This document shows, one piece after another, positions 36,606-48,759 of a stretch of 64,000 nucleotides of DNA (its first letter is position 1; every line of letters starts with the position of its first letter). The stretch lies in assembly GCA_950106755.1 (NCBI GenBank), contig OX467087.1, forward strand, positions 8,870,047-8,934,046, written 5' to 3'. Both the position numbers and the translations under genes were made by a program. This DNA comes from Climacium dendroides (Eukaryota > Streptophyta > Bryopsida > Hypnales > Climaciaceae). The notes below the pieces were generated by a model. The model had not been told where the DNA came from, did not search any database, and was given only the letters and a program-made list of their open reading frames with translations.

Positions 36606-37119
36606 ATGTCTCAAGTTCTTAAAGGATCCGCAAGGAAAGGCAAAGGGAAAATGAGATCTGAAGACATTGAAGCAACGTAGCTGCCTCTAGTTTCACAACA
36701 ACCATGTCTCTCTCAGGAAGTACTTGTTCTTCAAGAGACTCCTACTTCCCAAATGCCTCCTAAAACCCAAAAGCCATCCACTTCAAAGTTGAAGGCTCTT
36801 AGGAAGCCTCAAATTCAGAAACCTATGGCAAAGATTCCTACCCCTAAGAAACCTCGCATTCGAGTTCCTGTTCCACCAAAAGAGATGGAAGTCAGTGTCA
36901 CTATTTTTTGTGGGCAACGATGATATACCAATTGAACTGCTTGAGAAGGTCGATGACTTCCTTCGAGAAGAGTGTTTGTCAGGTTTTTGTTCTATCGAGC
37001 GTGGTAGTGGATTGATGAAGCGTCATTTGCAAATGGTATGCAGACTTCCTCGTTCGATTGAAGAAATTCATATTACAAGAATTGATCACCGAGTAAGCCA
37101 AGAAAAAATCAACGAGTGA
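36606..37119 (+). pseudogene. Decayed ORF of unknown, possibly transposon, origin
   Basis: From ATG 36606 one frame reads MSQVLKGSARKGKGKMRSED, then hits an in-frame TAG at 36678. It continues open as a Lys/Pro-rich basic stretch (MPPKTQKPSTSKLKALRKPQ and so on) to about 36900. There a run of six T (ATTTTTTG) shifts the frame. The frame one base off continues as FFVGNDDIPIELLEKVDDFL, ERGSGLMKRHLQMVCRLPRS, to TGA at about 37119. The codon-like continuity across two lesions indicates a coding ancestor. It may be a domain from a plant DNA transposon or a small nuclear protein; I did not recognise the family. Confidence 0.5.
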
Positions 37120-38459
37120 GTGGAGGGAAGGAAATGACAAATTGTTCAACTATATACCATGAAGAGAAATAACCGCCAACACTACGAGTTGTCAATCAGT
37201 TGCCGGCTTGCACAATCACTAATTCACATGACAATTAGTCTACAAAACTTTCTAATAAAAATAAATTAACTATTTGTCTATTTCAACCAACTACTGTCTA
37301 ATCAAAAGAGTTTTTACTAGCACTTTTCTTACCAAAAACAAATAGTCCAAAAATTTCAAAATTTACATGACTACAACTACCACAAACTACCCACAACTAA
37401 AACTCCTCATAACTTTCATTTCATTAATCAAAATGGAATAATTCAAATCTTTCCACCTACATATAAATCTAGAGAATCAATCTCAAATTTTTATTTCTTA
37501 AAAGAGTGATTTTTTCAAATCTGCCCAAACTACCCAACCTTGCAAAAATACTACATATGATGCAATAACTTTCCAGCCATGTAGTCAAAAGTTACAAAAA
37601 TTGTTGGGCTTTAAAGCTACTCCTTGATCATATGTTGTATGAAAATTTCAAAGAAAAAAAATAAAAATTCCATTTGTAGTGAGCTGTCCAAAATATCTAT
37701 ACTTCCAAAATAACAGTGTTTGGGCCTCTAGGGGTTAAAGCCAAAATCCTTTTTTTCAATTTTTGGGTATTTTTGCTTTGTACAAAATAATATATCCTAT
37801 TATTTATCACAAATTCATCAATTGATTATAGAAGAAGAGTACTTTATATAGGATTACTTGGGATGAATGTGAAGTTACTTGCTTGAAACATCATTCACCT
37901 CAAGCATTCTAATCACCAAGGCAATAGACGGGGAGATCTGGTGGCTAGTAAAAAATCAGCTGAGTGAAATCAATAAGTTACCGTCTTAATTTCAATATTT
38001 CAGATAGTATAACTGAACAAAAAATTAGGAGTATAGGAAATAAACTATTTATGAAGAAGAAATCACAGTTTTTCATCCTTTCTCTATGAAGAACAACAAA
38101 TATTAACTTCCCTATAGAAGTCCTACGATTTCTAGCTAATTAGCTTGAGGGTTTAGTTGGCATAAAATTAAATGCAAACAAAAAGAATTCAACAACTATT
38201 TCATAAAGTTGTAGACCAATTAATTGTGAGCGTTAAGATTTGTGGAGACAAGTTTTTTATACAAGTGGGTGGTAGGAGGTAAAACAACCCATGTGGGATA
38301 TATAAATTAGGATTAGTAGGAGCTCAACCACTTATAGTTAATCCCTAAAGTCCCAACTGAAGGCCTTTTCCATCAATGAACACTCAAAACTACTATTTCT
38401 ATAGTATGGCGCAAAAAGTTTAAGAAAATATTTTCTATACATATTTAATCATAAGATCT

Positions 38460-41275
38460 TGTACTAGACTAGTATAAAATTGTGTGGAAGAAATTTCACA
38501 CACTCTGATTGTGTAGATTGCAAGATATTTGTGTTTAAAGTGAAAAAACAAGTTTCTTTTGCACCTTGTTCAACTTCACTTTTTGGCTTTGAACCTTTAT
38601 AACTTATAATTTTTGCTCTATTGATTTTGAATTTCTAATTTTACATGATAAAAAATTGAGTTGAGGATATAGGAATTTTTTTTCAAGTCACACTTAATTT
38701 TTCACTCATTATTTAATAAATTATTAAGTAGAAGTAGGTTCAAGATTGAAGGAAAATCTAAATTGTTAATAGCTCTAAGATGGAATTAGAATGCACTAAT
38801 CTCAACGGTGAGATTGTTCTAACAAAAAAATCTTAACCTTTTGAATTTTTTTGGAAAAAATGTGAAAATTGAGGTCAGAAATGAATCTTGAAAGTTATTT
38901 TTTCAAAAAAATGCTCTAATTGTTTGAAATACAAGATTGTCCATAAGTTTCACATAACACATCTAATTGAGATAAATTAAAATTTTCCATGTACATAAAA
39001 TTTTAATTTAGACTAGCGGTTGGTGCTTGCTATGCTACGCATTCACCATTAGAATTTCAATAAATTTTTTTATGTATTAGATAGAATGCAGAGCAAGAAT
39101 TTCAATAAATCTTTAAATAAAAATTACTAAAATCTTCATATAATTTTTTTTATAAATAAGCATATACTGAAATAAACAATAGAAATTTAATGAATGATGA
39201 ATGATATACAATAAAAGATACACATACATTAGAATGCATTGTCTCAAAAGCTTTGTGAATAATTTAATTGTTGTGAAATCCAAAATCGGTTCAATCTAAT
39301 AAATTTCTCAAGTCATTTGGTAGTAGCAATAGAAAATTGAAATTAGAAGCTTACAACTCACAAAAGCATAAAATCATAGAAATGCAAAAGAAGTATAAAG
39401 CCAAGAAAAGCAATGGAATTGCTACCTTTATAATATCACCATATTGATCCTCTTTAATATCACCTCAATTGCAACGACTATATTATTTCTATAGTATCAC
39501 CCTTTGTAAAAAGTGATATTACAGAGGAGATTGCAATTGTAAACTGCTACTCTATTTCAGTAATATCACATTGTGTGAAAATATGATTTCTATGTATGCA
39601 AGATTGAAAATATTTTTATAAAATAATTAAAATAATTATTTTAAAGACTTATCAAAATCATTATCATGCATTTCATTCAAGTATATCAAATTTTTACAAA
39701 TATGTGATACAATGAATGTGTAGCATAGCAAGCATGAGCCCCTAGTATTAATGGTAACATTTGTGATATTACAAAGGGAGTTATGATTTTAGTAATATGA
39801 TAAAAGAAATTTTACTTTAAGTTTTTTTGACATTTCTTTTTTCTACTACCAAACTAAGAAAAGTTTTTTTGTGCCATAACTTTTGCTTTCAAGCTTCAAT
39901 TGAAATGAAAATTATATTTTTGGAAAGCTAATGAGTTTTCCTATCTTCTCAAAAATATTTAGGATATCATGAAAAATATTGAAACCATAGAAGTGTACCC
40001 CAAATCCATTTTGTCCCCCAAGGGGACAATAGGACTTTAGGGATTAAGTAGGAATTGTGTTCAAGTAGAATTTTAGACCTCATTTAGGTATAGTAGAATA
40101 GTTTTTTTTAAACTTTAAACTTGGTGAATATAAAAAATCAAGCTAAATTTCATCTCCAAAAAATCTTTTGAGATTTCATAATTTCAATCAAAAGTTATGG
40201 ACAAAGTTCAAAAAAGGTTGGAAGGAACATTTCTTTGACATTTTCAAATATTCTCTCTAAATTTTGTCCATATCTTTTTTTAGAGGCTCAAAATCACAAA
40301 TAAGTTTCTATAGATGAAAATTAGTTTGATTTACTTACTTTTCTTGGTTCAAAGTTTTTTGAAAAAGTTATCCTACTATCCCTAAATGAACTCAAAAGTT
40401 TTACTTTGAACACAATTCCTACATTTTTGACAATGAGCAGTCAAGCTCTCATCTTCAAATTGTCATATCCTTTGAGGATTCATGAATGAGAATGGATTTC
40501 ATTATAAAAATGACATCTCTACTCTTCATTCTCACCAAATGTCAATGAAGTAATTCCTTCATTTGCCATAAAAAAATGAAGTCTTAGAAGACAAGCTAAT
40601 ATAATGATATAAATTCTTGCTATTCGATAAAAGGAATTGTATTCTCAAATTTCTATGACCAGCATTCAGACTCTTATATACACCTTATGATTATACTCTA
40701 TCTCTTTTTCACTTGTATTTCAAATGACAAAAATGACAAAAAATAAAAACACTCTGAATTGGAAAAACAAAGGCATAAAATAATTATTTGTCTTAGGTGC
40801 AATTAGGTTGACCATCATCTATGGTAGTTTGAAACCTAGGTTGTATTTCAAGTTGACCTTCAATTGGTAAACTACATTTATCTCTTGAAGTTTCAAAGCC
40901 ATTTTTTCATCATTAGAGAATGTATAGAAGAAATTTTAGAAACTTTGGTGTCATAGATTGCAAGAAATTTGTATTGCAAGACATGTGTCCATTGTTTGCA
41001 TTTGTATGACTTGATAATAAGACTTTGAATCTTCTTAACTTAAAATTTTTGTACTACTAATTTTGAATCAAAAAATATTTAATGTTACAGAATTGAGTTG
41101 AGAATCTAAAAAATAAATTGAAAACAAACAATTTCAATTTTTATTCTTTAAAAAATGTTAAATAGAAGCAAGTATGAAGGTATGAGATTGAATGAAAGAC
41201 TAAATTGTTAATAGCTATAATGAGATGTGATTGAAACACACTAATTCTACTTGTGAAATTGTCCTAGAAAGCATA
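38460..41275. repeat. Pair of diverged direct repeats, about 360 bp each, about 2.4 kb apart
   Basis: Copy A is at about 38460-38825 and copy B at about 40905-41275. They share blocks in the same order: GAAGAAATTT, GTAGATTGCAAGA / ATAGATTGCAAGA, TTTGAACC / TTTGAATC, ATTTTGAAT, AATTGAGTTGAG, AAGTAGAAG / AATAGAAGC, AAATTGTTAATAGCT, CACTAAT and GTGA(G/A)ATTGTYCT. They could be old LTRs or a segmental duplication; no retrotransposon coding or primer-binding site is visible between them. Confidence 0.5.
39012..39746. mobile_element. 735-bp element with terminal inverted repeats
   Basis: The left end ACTAGCGGTTGGTGCTTGCT then ATGCTACGCATTCA is inverted at the right end as TGAATGTGTAGCATAGCAAG then CATGAGCCCCTAGT, with few mismatches over about 34 bp. 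The interior is non-coding and has further short inverted pieces around 39430-39590 (TAATATCACC and GGTGATATT variants). It is probably a non-autonomous DNA transposon. Confidence 0.7.
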
Positions 41276-41757
41276 GTAAACCTTGTGAAACTTTTTATTT
41301 TCGAAAAACACACAGTTCACACCCAAACCAAGCATGGGACAACATGCCATTCAACAAGCACTTTCAATCCATTCCACAAACCAAAACAGCTCTTTCTGCA
41401 TCAGAGCCTCATTTAATGTCACTCATTGCAGCTTCATGAACTGCAACATAAAATTCTTGCAATTTCGTTACAACCCAAGACTCTTTGAGCATAAAAGTCC
41501 TACACACACAGGTCGAAACTCCTATTCGCAGCATGGTAGTCACACCTATCTAAATTGAAACCCTTTGAAACATACTGTTTAGAAAAAAAATTCACCAGTC
41601 TGGCATTAGACCTCTCGTAATGAGAGATTCCAACACTGCATCTGTATCAAGATCTCTAGCTAGAAAGGGTCTTATACCCGTAGTAAACTCTTCTCTATCA
41701 CCTGGCTAAATAAATTCCACTATGCTTTACGTCCCCAAAATGAGCTAATCTAGAATA

Positions 41758-41843
41758 TACTCCCTCTGTTTTTGAAAAAGACCCGTGTTTCTTTTGTGTT
41801 TTACATAGGAAACACGGGTCTTTTTTCAGAAACAGAGGGAGTA
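41758..41843. mobile_element. 86-bp Stowaway-type MITE, intact hairpin
   Basis: It begins TACTCCCTCTGTTTTTGAAA and ends TTTCAGAAACAGAGGGAGTA. Inside, AAGACCCGTGTTTC pairs with GAAACACGGGTCTT. The CTCCCTCYGT termini and the TA at each edge are the hallmarks of plant Stowaway (Tc1/mariner-related) MITEs. Arms are near perfect, so insertion was probably recent. Confidence 0.9.
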
Positions 41844-41904
41844 AGATTTTACGTTCCCTCTAAAGGAACTGAATGAATCAGAAAATCAGCGTTGGGGAAA
41901 AATA

Positions 41905-43464
41905 TCAAAAGACCTTTGTGTCAGAAAGACCACGCCAGAGATCTGACCTCGATAACACAGATGCAGACCTTGACATGCCAGGGCTCGGCAAATTCAAACA
42001 ACGTGGCGTCGACTCAGCGGCGTTCATCACAGGTGCCATTTCCAAAAAGTTGTTCACAGACTGAGGTTCCAAGGCATCTGAAAGCAACTGCTTCAAGCCC
42101 GGGGAAGTAAAAGCGCCACCAAATTTCGAAGTTTTTTCCAAGGTGATAGCTTTTTGGTACCATGATTTGAAGCCCGGTGCAAGCTCTACATGTTGGTTCG
42201 AACCAACGACGTTGAGACGATGCACCCACTCAATTAAGAGAGAAATCCCTTGATTGGCGAAGTTCTGGCTATCCCGAACCTCATCGATCTTCAAATCTAA
42301 CCCTTCTAATTTCATATTTACGTTCTCGATCTCAAGACTACTTCTGTCAACTGTGTCTTTCACGTCTTCCACCTGCTCCTTAATCAGCCCTGTAATGACT
42401 ATGCTATCATCCAACTTAGTGTTCACCGTATCCAATCTTTGATTCATATGCTTTCTCGTTGAAGAAAGACCTGCAGAGACACTCTCCAGCTGCTTGCCCA
42501 TCGATGCCACAGCATCATTCATGCCCTTTCTTGTGACATACATAACGTCTGTGAATGAGTAGCCTTGCCACTTCATCCAACCATAACTTAGAGCTCCCAG
42601 AACAGCAGCTGGCATGAAGAATGCTGTGATCGGCACCCTTGAGCCTGAACCGCCTTGAATGACGGTCAGACCTGTCCCGAGACCTGTCCGTTGTAACGAA
42701 CGAAGATCTTCTGCCAGTCGCTTCACCTGTAAACTCAGAGCTGATTCACTTCCACCCCCTTCTCCTTTCTCTTCTTCTTTGACATACTTCGAAAAAACCT
42801 AAGAAGAGCACGTCAAAACAAAGTTAATCAATAAAAAAATGAAATTACCAACCTGAGGTCAGCATGAGTCCCGATTTCATTCATTGGGTGCACTAACCCC
42901 TAAAATACCAGGGATTCATGATTTTAAGAAGCCCAATTCGTTTGGTCAAATTGTGAAAAGAAAAGCATTCGGATGGGTCAAGGTATATATGTATTTGGAG
43001 TTTTGGACAAAAGAAAGTCCGCTAATAGCGTACTCAAAATTACTAGAAATAGATGACACCAATTTGGGCTTCTTGGCCCAATTCAGCATGTGCTTGGTCT
43101 GACTTGTATTGCGTGCGCTAATATGATTTCCCGGCTTGCGCGAATCTTCAAAACAAACGAAATTGATGGCTAGCAAAACCCTAAAACCCCTAAAAATCGC
43201 AGATTTCTTGTGATGACGCAATAGGAACAGCGTAGAACCGAGAATTGGTATCAGACACAAGTTCGAAAGCTCTCCATGAAAGTCACCGAGCTTGTTATTC
43301 TTAAATCAACGTAGAAATTAAAATTGCTATTAGAAAGATCTCCAACAAATTACCTTGGAAAGATCTCCAACAAATTCACGGAGCTTGGCTTTCGTAATCA
43401 GCACTGATCCAGCGAACCCCGACCCAACCAGAACAATAAGCTTGGTAACTCCCAGATTCGACAT
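41905..43464 (-). CDS. DUF1664 family coiled-coil membrane protein
   Basis: Two exons (minus): 43354-43464 and 41905-42798; 334 residues. It starts MSNLGVTKLIVLVGSGFAGS. The first hydrophobic segment is at residues about 7-25. After a Glu/Gly/Ser-rich linker comes KRLAEDLRSLQ. A second hydrophobic segment at about 92-112 (VPITAFFMPAAVLGALSYGW) is followed by FTDVMYVTRKGMNDAVASMG, the signature of plant DUF1664 proteins. Residues about 126-226 are a long amphipathic heptad-rich region (coiled coil), then QNFANQGISLL and a Ser-rich tail. The biochemical role is unknown. The donor of exon 1 is bordered by a 19-bp duplication (43333-43376). The intron contains a CCCCTAAAGGACC-family repeat. Confidence 0.87.
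42886..42960 (+). repeat. Intronic dispersed repeat, CCCCTAAAGGACC family, copy 2
   Basis: CTAACCCCTAAAATACCAGG then GATTCATGATTTTAAGAAGC lies in the DUF1664 intron. It matches the copies at 16838 and 59384 over the first 35-40 bases, then diverges. Confidence 0.55.
43333..43376. repeat. 19-bp tandem duplication spanning a splice donor
   Basis: GAAAGATCTCCAACAAATT is present at 43333-43351 (intron side) and 43358-43376 (exon side). The GT donor of the DUF1664 gene lies between the copies on the minus strand. The period is 25 bp. Confidence 0.92.
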
Positions 43465-45055
43465 AGCTCCGGCTACCGCCACAATCGGCGGCACTTCGAA
43501 GCCAATCTCCCGTTCAAAACTTCAATTTCTCCAGCTACTGGTGTGCTACCAAAACCTCCACCGATTCCCAAGATTGAGACCTCACCCGAGACCTAATTTC
43601 ATAGAAGTCAACTGAATTCTCAACTGTGACTGTCGGTGAATCAGAAAAACAGAAACAAGACACGATTCCCAAGGAACTGAAACCGAGATCTTGGTCCAAG
43701 CTTCCTGACAATATAGCTTAACGTCATGTAACTTATGACTTTAAATATCCTTTTGCACAACAAAGCTCCACTTTTACATTTAAAAACTAAATTTAGACTG
43801 AAGTTAATCTAAAATTAGAGAGAAGCTAACTTTCAGTTTATTTGTCCAATACTTTTGCTACTTTAATTGCAAATTTAGGATTTGCTTTTCCTTTTTCTTA
43901 ACCCTTAACCCCTGAACATCCGGAGTCTTTTCCAGAAATCACGATTTGAGAAAAATCATTATAAAGTACTATTTCAAAGAATATTTTGGAATTCACATAC
44001 AAATAAAAGTTGTAGATTTTGAGTCTTCAATTCCATCCATACGGTTAGATTCACCAATGTAATCACCAATATTTTGTTATAAATTTTGGAAGGAAAATTT
44101 CAAAATTCCTTCAAAATTCAATAACAAGCAAAATATTATCATTTTTTGAGTGCAATTTGTTAGAATGGGTTTAAAATGGGGTTCTCTTCATAAGGTGATT
44201 TTTTGAAAATTTTGTGTTCTTTAAATCTATGACCTCATTTTTGCAAATCTAGTTTTGAACTAGGAGTCAATGCAATTTGGGCTTGGTCAATCACTTGACA
44301 TACTTCTACATTTGTAATTTTAGAAATTTTAGAAGAATATATACTCTAGTAACACTAAATCCAACCATTGAATGGGATAACAACTTGACAAAGTTTCTCT
44401 ACAAATTTAGATGACTTTCATTTGAATAATAATGAAAATGAAACTTGAGTTTCAATCTACTAATCATTTAGAAATTGGAAGTTTGAGCACTTCAAGGTTA
44501 AACGTTGATGAGGACGTTTTTTGTTGGATAGAAGTACAACTATTCATTCTTGGAATTTTGCTATAAAAAGGGAAGATACAACAAATTATTATCTTCAAAA
44601 GACCAAGAACTCCGAATTAGATCTAATACAATTTTAGCACTTTTGAATAGTTTATATAGGAACTTTCATTTGTTCAATTTTAATTTTTTTTGAGAGTCAA
44701 CAGATACAATGTTGCGTTGAAAACCGGACTTGGCGTTATGTACTCATTGTGTAAGATTTTAGGGAGTCCCTGTTACGCAGTGCATTTTGCATATACAATT
44801 CTTAGCTTCTCCCAAATCAAGTGTGTGCTTGGCCTTGCCTTCCAAGAGAAGCAAAGTTATTCAATGAGAATGGAATGACGGCACTGGAGTTTCTCAGCCT
44901 AGTCTAAGAGAATTTTCAGATGATGGAGAATCAAGGCATTACTCCACCAGATCACGAAACCCCAAGGGCATAAACCGGAAGAAAACTCTAAAATAAATTA
45001 TGATATCCAATTTAGTAGCATCTGAGAACTGATCCCCATGCCTGGTCGTCGTCTT
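43465..45055. other. Spacer between DUF1664 gene and HISN7
   Basis: The start presumably contains the DUF1664 promoter and the end the HISN7 3' UTR. It includes a partial TTAACCCTTAAAC-family fragment at about 44509-44580 and a telo-box-like region just inside the DUF1664 intron flank. No recognisable gene. Confidence 0.55.
44509..44580 (-). mobile_element. Partial copy of the TTAACCCTTAAAC foldback family (copy 4)
   Basis: GTACAACTATTCATTCTTGG then AATTTTGCTATAAAAAGGGA resembles the reverse-complement centre of copies 1 and 3 (GCAACTATTCAT...GGAATTTTG...). Only this part is recognisable; the ends are lost. Confidence 0.4.
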
Positions 45056-48000
45056 CTAACTGGTGGTATTTTGGCCTTTCCAAGCTAGTAACTGAAGGGT
45101 AGCCTCATGAAGACTTGCATTCCCAGCTGCAATCACTTCAATTCCAACTTCACCTACACAACAACAAAGCCAAGTCCATTTAGACCACCATTCTAAAGGA
45201 AGGACACCATTTGCGTACCTTTAAGCATTTTATCAACTGAAGAGTGCGGTTTTTGGGAGATCACTGCAGAGCAGTGGTGGGATCACTTCGGGAACAAGAG
45301 TCAAATCAGTTGAGGTCAGATTTTTATCACTATGTAATAAAATTTTGAGCAAAGATTTCAAAGAGGAAAGTTGTAGAACACTGTTGAAGTAGACAACTCC
45401 GTTTCCATTCAAAGATCGGTGGCCATAGACATTGAACCAAGTAATTCTTACGCCACTTGGTAAGAAAGGTCAGTATAGGTGGCAGGATCAGGTCCGTAAC
45501 GGTTTTGATATCCTCTACCTTATATTACCTCCAAAAGAGAATGTACACTCCAAAAGTTGCATCAAGGAGACCATTCTACACAGCAAGTCGAAGGTTGAGA
45601 AATGGTACCGATTTCAGGCAACCAGCGAAGTTTCTGACCATCCCAGTTGGTAATTACACCTCCTGCTCCCTCCACCACTGGAACTAAAGCCAGATAATCG
45701 TATGGCTATCACAGAGAACAATAACAAACAGTAAAAATTACAGATTCAATAATGGGAGGGAAGTACGTGATGGATCTTACAGCTGCATGCAAAATTGTAG
45801 GGAAAGCGAAAGGTGTACCTTCAGTCCAGACTCGACGACTAGATCAACGTGGCCGGCTGCCAACAGCCCATACGCATAGCAGTCACAGCCATACAGAGGT
45901 ACCTTCACCTGAGAATTCAAATCATCAGCGTCTAATAGAATTCATTGGGCTAGGTAATGGCAATCAATCAAATTGTCATAAAAAAATTGTCAATTAGTAA
46001 CTACTTTGCCAAGTGGCATTTCAAAACTACAACCAAATCTAATCCTTCCAAACTTTATTTTGGGTACCAGATCTGCAAAATATAACCATAGGAACTTGAT
46101 GATCACCATGTGTTTGCCCTGTACTCAAATTTTCACCCGCTGATTCTATGTGTACTAAAAGATCATGACTATTAAAGTCTTAGGCTTCAAAATGCAACAC
46201 TGCAAGGTGACCTTGAGGGTAACGTTCGAGCGCACAGATCTCATTGGTTGCATATCCTCTAAATCAGCTTCTGTGGTGGGGTGCAAGTGCAAATAAGACG
46301 GGCAAGCATTATATGTTCTAATTCTCCTCTCAACCATGGAGACTCTGCCACATCAGCTTCGAAAATCTGATTTGCATTACGGGTGTGTCTTTAAAGTTTA
46401 GGCGCTGCAACGTATAAATGACTACAAATAAGTAAATAAGATTTCTTGAGCAGTGTAAGCAACGCTTATTACCTCATTTCGAACCCGAATGAAAGCTTTT
46501 TCTGCGTCTCCAGCGAATAGATGAGGGCTGGTTGTATACCTGGCTCCACATCAACAATGAATGTTCAAGTGCTGAATGACATTGATATCTGCAAGTGATC
46601 CATGAATGTGCTTGTGCACGTAAAGGATAATAGATGCCACTTATTGGATGCCACGTATTTCACAGGATGAAAAAAACTAACCGGATAAAGGATGAAGGAG
46701 TGATGTTGTGGTTACAGGAAGTATTCATACGATTGACTTGATGTATTACCATGCAAAACTAGTGACAGGGTTTCAATCACCAGTTCAGATAGAAGAGTAA
46801 AGTGCATACAAATAAGAATCCTTGAGCAAAGCGGTATCACGTGTTTGAATCTCAACTCCATTCAATGTAGTAGCTCTGCCCTGAATTCCCAACCACCGCT
46901 CCTTAAGCACTGGCTGATCAATGACGCCAAGCACCTGAAAATCACTAACAATCAAAATCAATTGAGGCAAATGCATCTTAAGGGCAGACGATGTACAGAA
47001 TCAAAATCCTGCAGCTACAAGGAAATCCTCTCTGTCCTTACAGACAACATGCTACTGAAAATTTAATCGAAACGAATAATCTTAACCACAAGAGTTTGGA
47101 CCACCTTAAAAACTTAACTATGAGTCCAAAACGGAAATTCTCAAGGGTGGGCTTGTGAAACGAAAATGCTCAAGGGTGTAATTTATAACCTCAACGGCCA
47201 CAGAAAAGAGACTATATGGGAGGTTAAGGATAAGTGAATCTTACTGGAACTCCTTTATGCATTAGAGCAATGAGTGTGCCAAAGACTGGCTTCCCTGCAG
47301 TTGAAACAGATTCCAAGAAGTGAGTTGCAAAGGCAATCCTTACCTACCTTGTTGCAAAATCAACATAGAGACAAAAATTTAATCTCAAAAGATTTGGCTC
47401 TATTAAGCAAAAACCTCACCACACCTCTATTCATCTCCGAAAATTCACCTTCATACATATCTTAAACTGGCGAAAAGAGTATCCTGCACCTTAATGCTGG
47501 AGAAGACAGTGTGCACATTCGAATCTCTTGGAGGGACTTACCAGTGATGAAGCTCTTGGTGCCGTCGATGGGGTCCAGCACCCAAACATAATCCGAACCT
47601 TCAACAGGAGTTGTCAATCCCCATTCCTCTCCAAATCTGCATAAATCTTTCACTCAGCATACAAAACTGCTCCACTCGCACCATTATGAATAGATTTACA
47701 GGAAAATTTACAGGAAAATGGCTACACCATTCATTCTATTGCGTGCAGTTCATGATTAATGCGCCACCAAATAGCTTTCCATACAATAAATGAACTTTTT
47801 GTCCAATACCAAGAGTGTACCTTGGGACCAATCACGCTTTTAAGTCAATAGTCAGTCCCTCAACAAGCGGCTAACATGAGACCCAAAGCTTCCAAAATAG
47901 TGTTCAATCCTTTCTTTCATCACTGTCCTATGAGCTTTGACGTGAGATCCGAAACAAAAAAGACTCTTAAGGTAGCCAGTTTCAAGGAACTAGAGACACT

Positions 48001-48759
48001 TTTTTCTTTTTTTCAATCTTATCCATCAAAAGATTCGGTAACACATGAACCTAAGAATGGTATTCAATTTAGCCTAAGAAATAGTGTATCATACACTAAT
48101 TACAAAAAACAGCGCCGCTGACTTCCAGAGAGGCATTGCAAACTCTATATCCTAATGCTAATTGTGAGAGATTCTTACATGGAATGTGATGGGCAAAGCT
48201 CACCCAATAACTCACGCATTGCCAGTTCCGCACTTCGATCAGCAATTGTAACAGGGCCTGCATGCCACTCAAATGCTCAATTAAGAAAACAAACTTCTCC
48301 TATACTCTTCCTTGTTCTGTTACTTCAAAAGGAATGTGCGCATTCAAAGTGCCAAATAAAACTCCAGAGAATGTGCTTCACGTCTCCAGTGCACTTACTC
48401 AAATCGGCCTTTTCAATGATCTGAAACTTGGACCTGAAGTACTTCAAGGTGATTTCGCGAGCAGTATCTGCAAGCTTGTGAACCACCTCCACAAACTGGT
48501 CCATGGTCTCATCCGACACGGGAACCTCAACTGCCATGCTCGCACAAATGTGACGCTGCCTTCGGGACACACCCAAGCTTAAGATTCGCTCTCTTTGCGC
48601 AATTGAACACTTTGACAAGGAAGCAGAGAAAGTGGACTCAAGACCGAAATTGCGAACCCTGATTGACTTGGTTCCCCATGTTGCTGTCAGGACATTAGAT
48701 TCCTGTCGTTGCGAAGAAAAAGAGGGGTTGGAGAGGGAGGAAATTTGGGAAACAGACAT
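45056..48759 (-). CDS. HISN7: Histidinol-phosphatase, plastid (IMPL2 type)
   Basis: Removes phosphate from L-histidinol-phosphate in histidine synthesis; it is a member of the inositol-monophosphatase fold. Ten exons (minus): 48399-48759, 48179-48257, 47542-47636, 47245-47294, 46810-46934, 46473-46539, 45819-45908, 45609-45705, 45219-45263, 45056-45153; 1107 nt, 368 residues. The true start is ATG 48759. The first ~75 residues are Ser/Arg-rich with few acids, as in a chloroplast transit peptide. Family marks: SPVTIADR, FGEEWG, WVLDPIDGTKSF (metal-binding DPxDGT), GVIDQPVLKERWLG, KVPLYGCDCYAYGLL and PYDYLALVPVVEGAGG. These match Arabidopsis IMPL2 rather than true inositol monophosphatases. The 45-nt exon 9 and the exon 8 donor were chosen by phase and are the least certain parts. 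Confidence 0.92.

Larger units (their letters stand above)
30501..41904. other. About 11 kb AT-rich repeat-dominated spacer
   Basis: No intact gene was recognised. The stretch contains foldback or inverted-repeat elements (31042-31626, 35164-35445, 39012-39746, 41758-41843), a satellite-like triplication (32570-33060), a short direct repeat (34981-35081), a decayed ORF (36606-37119), and a pair of long diverged direct repeats (about 38460-38825 and 40905-41275). The composition is strongly AT-rich. Confidence 0.7.
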
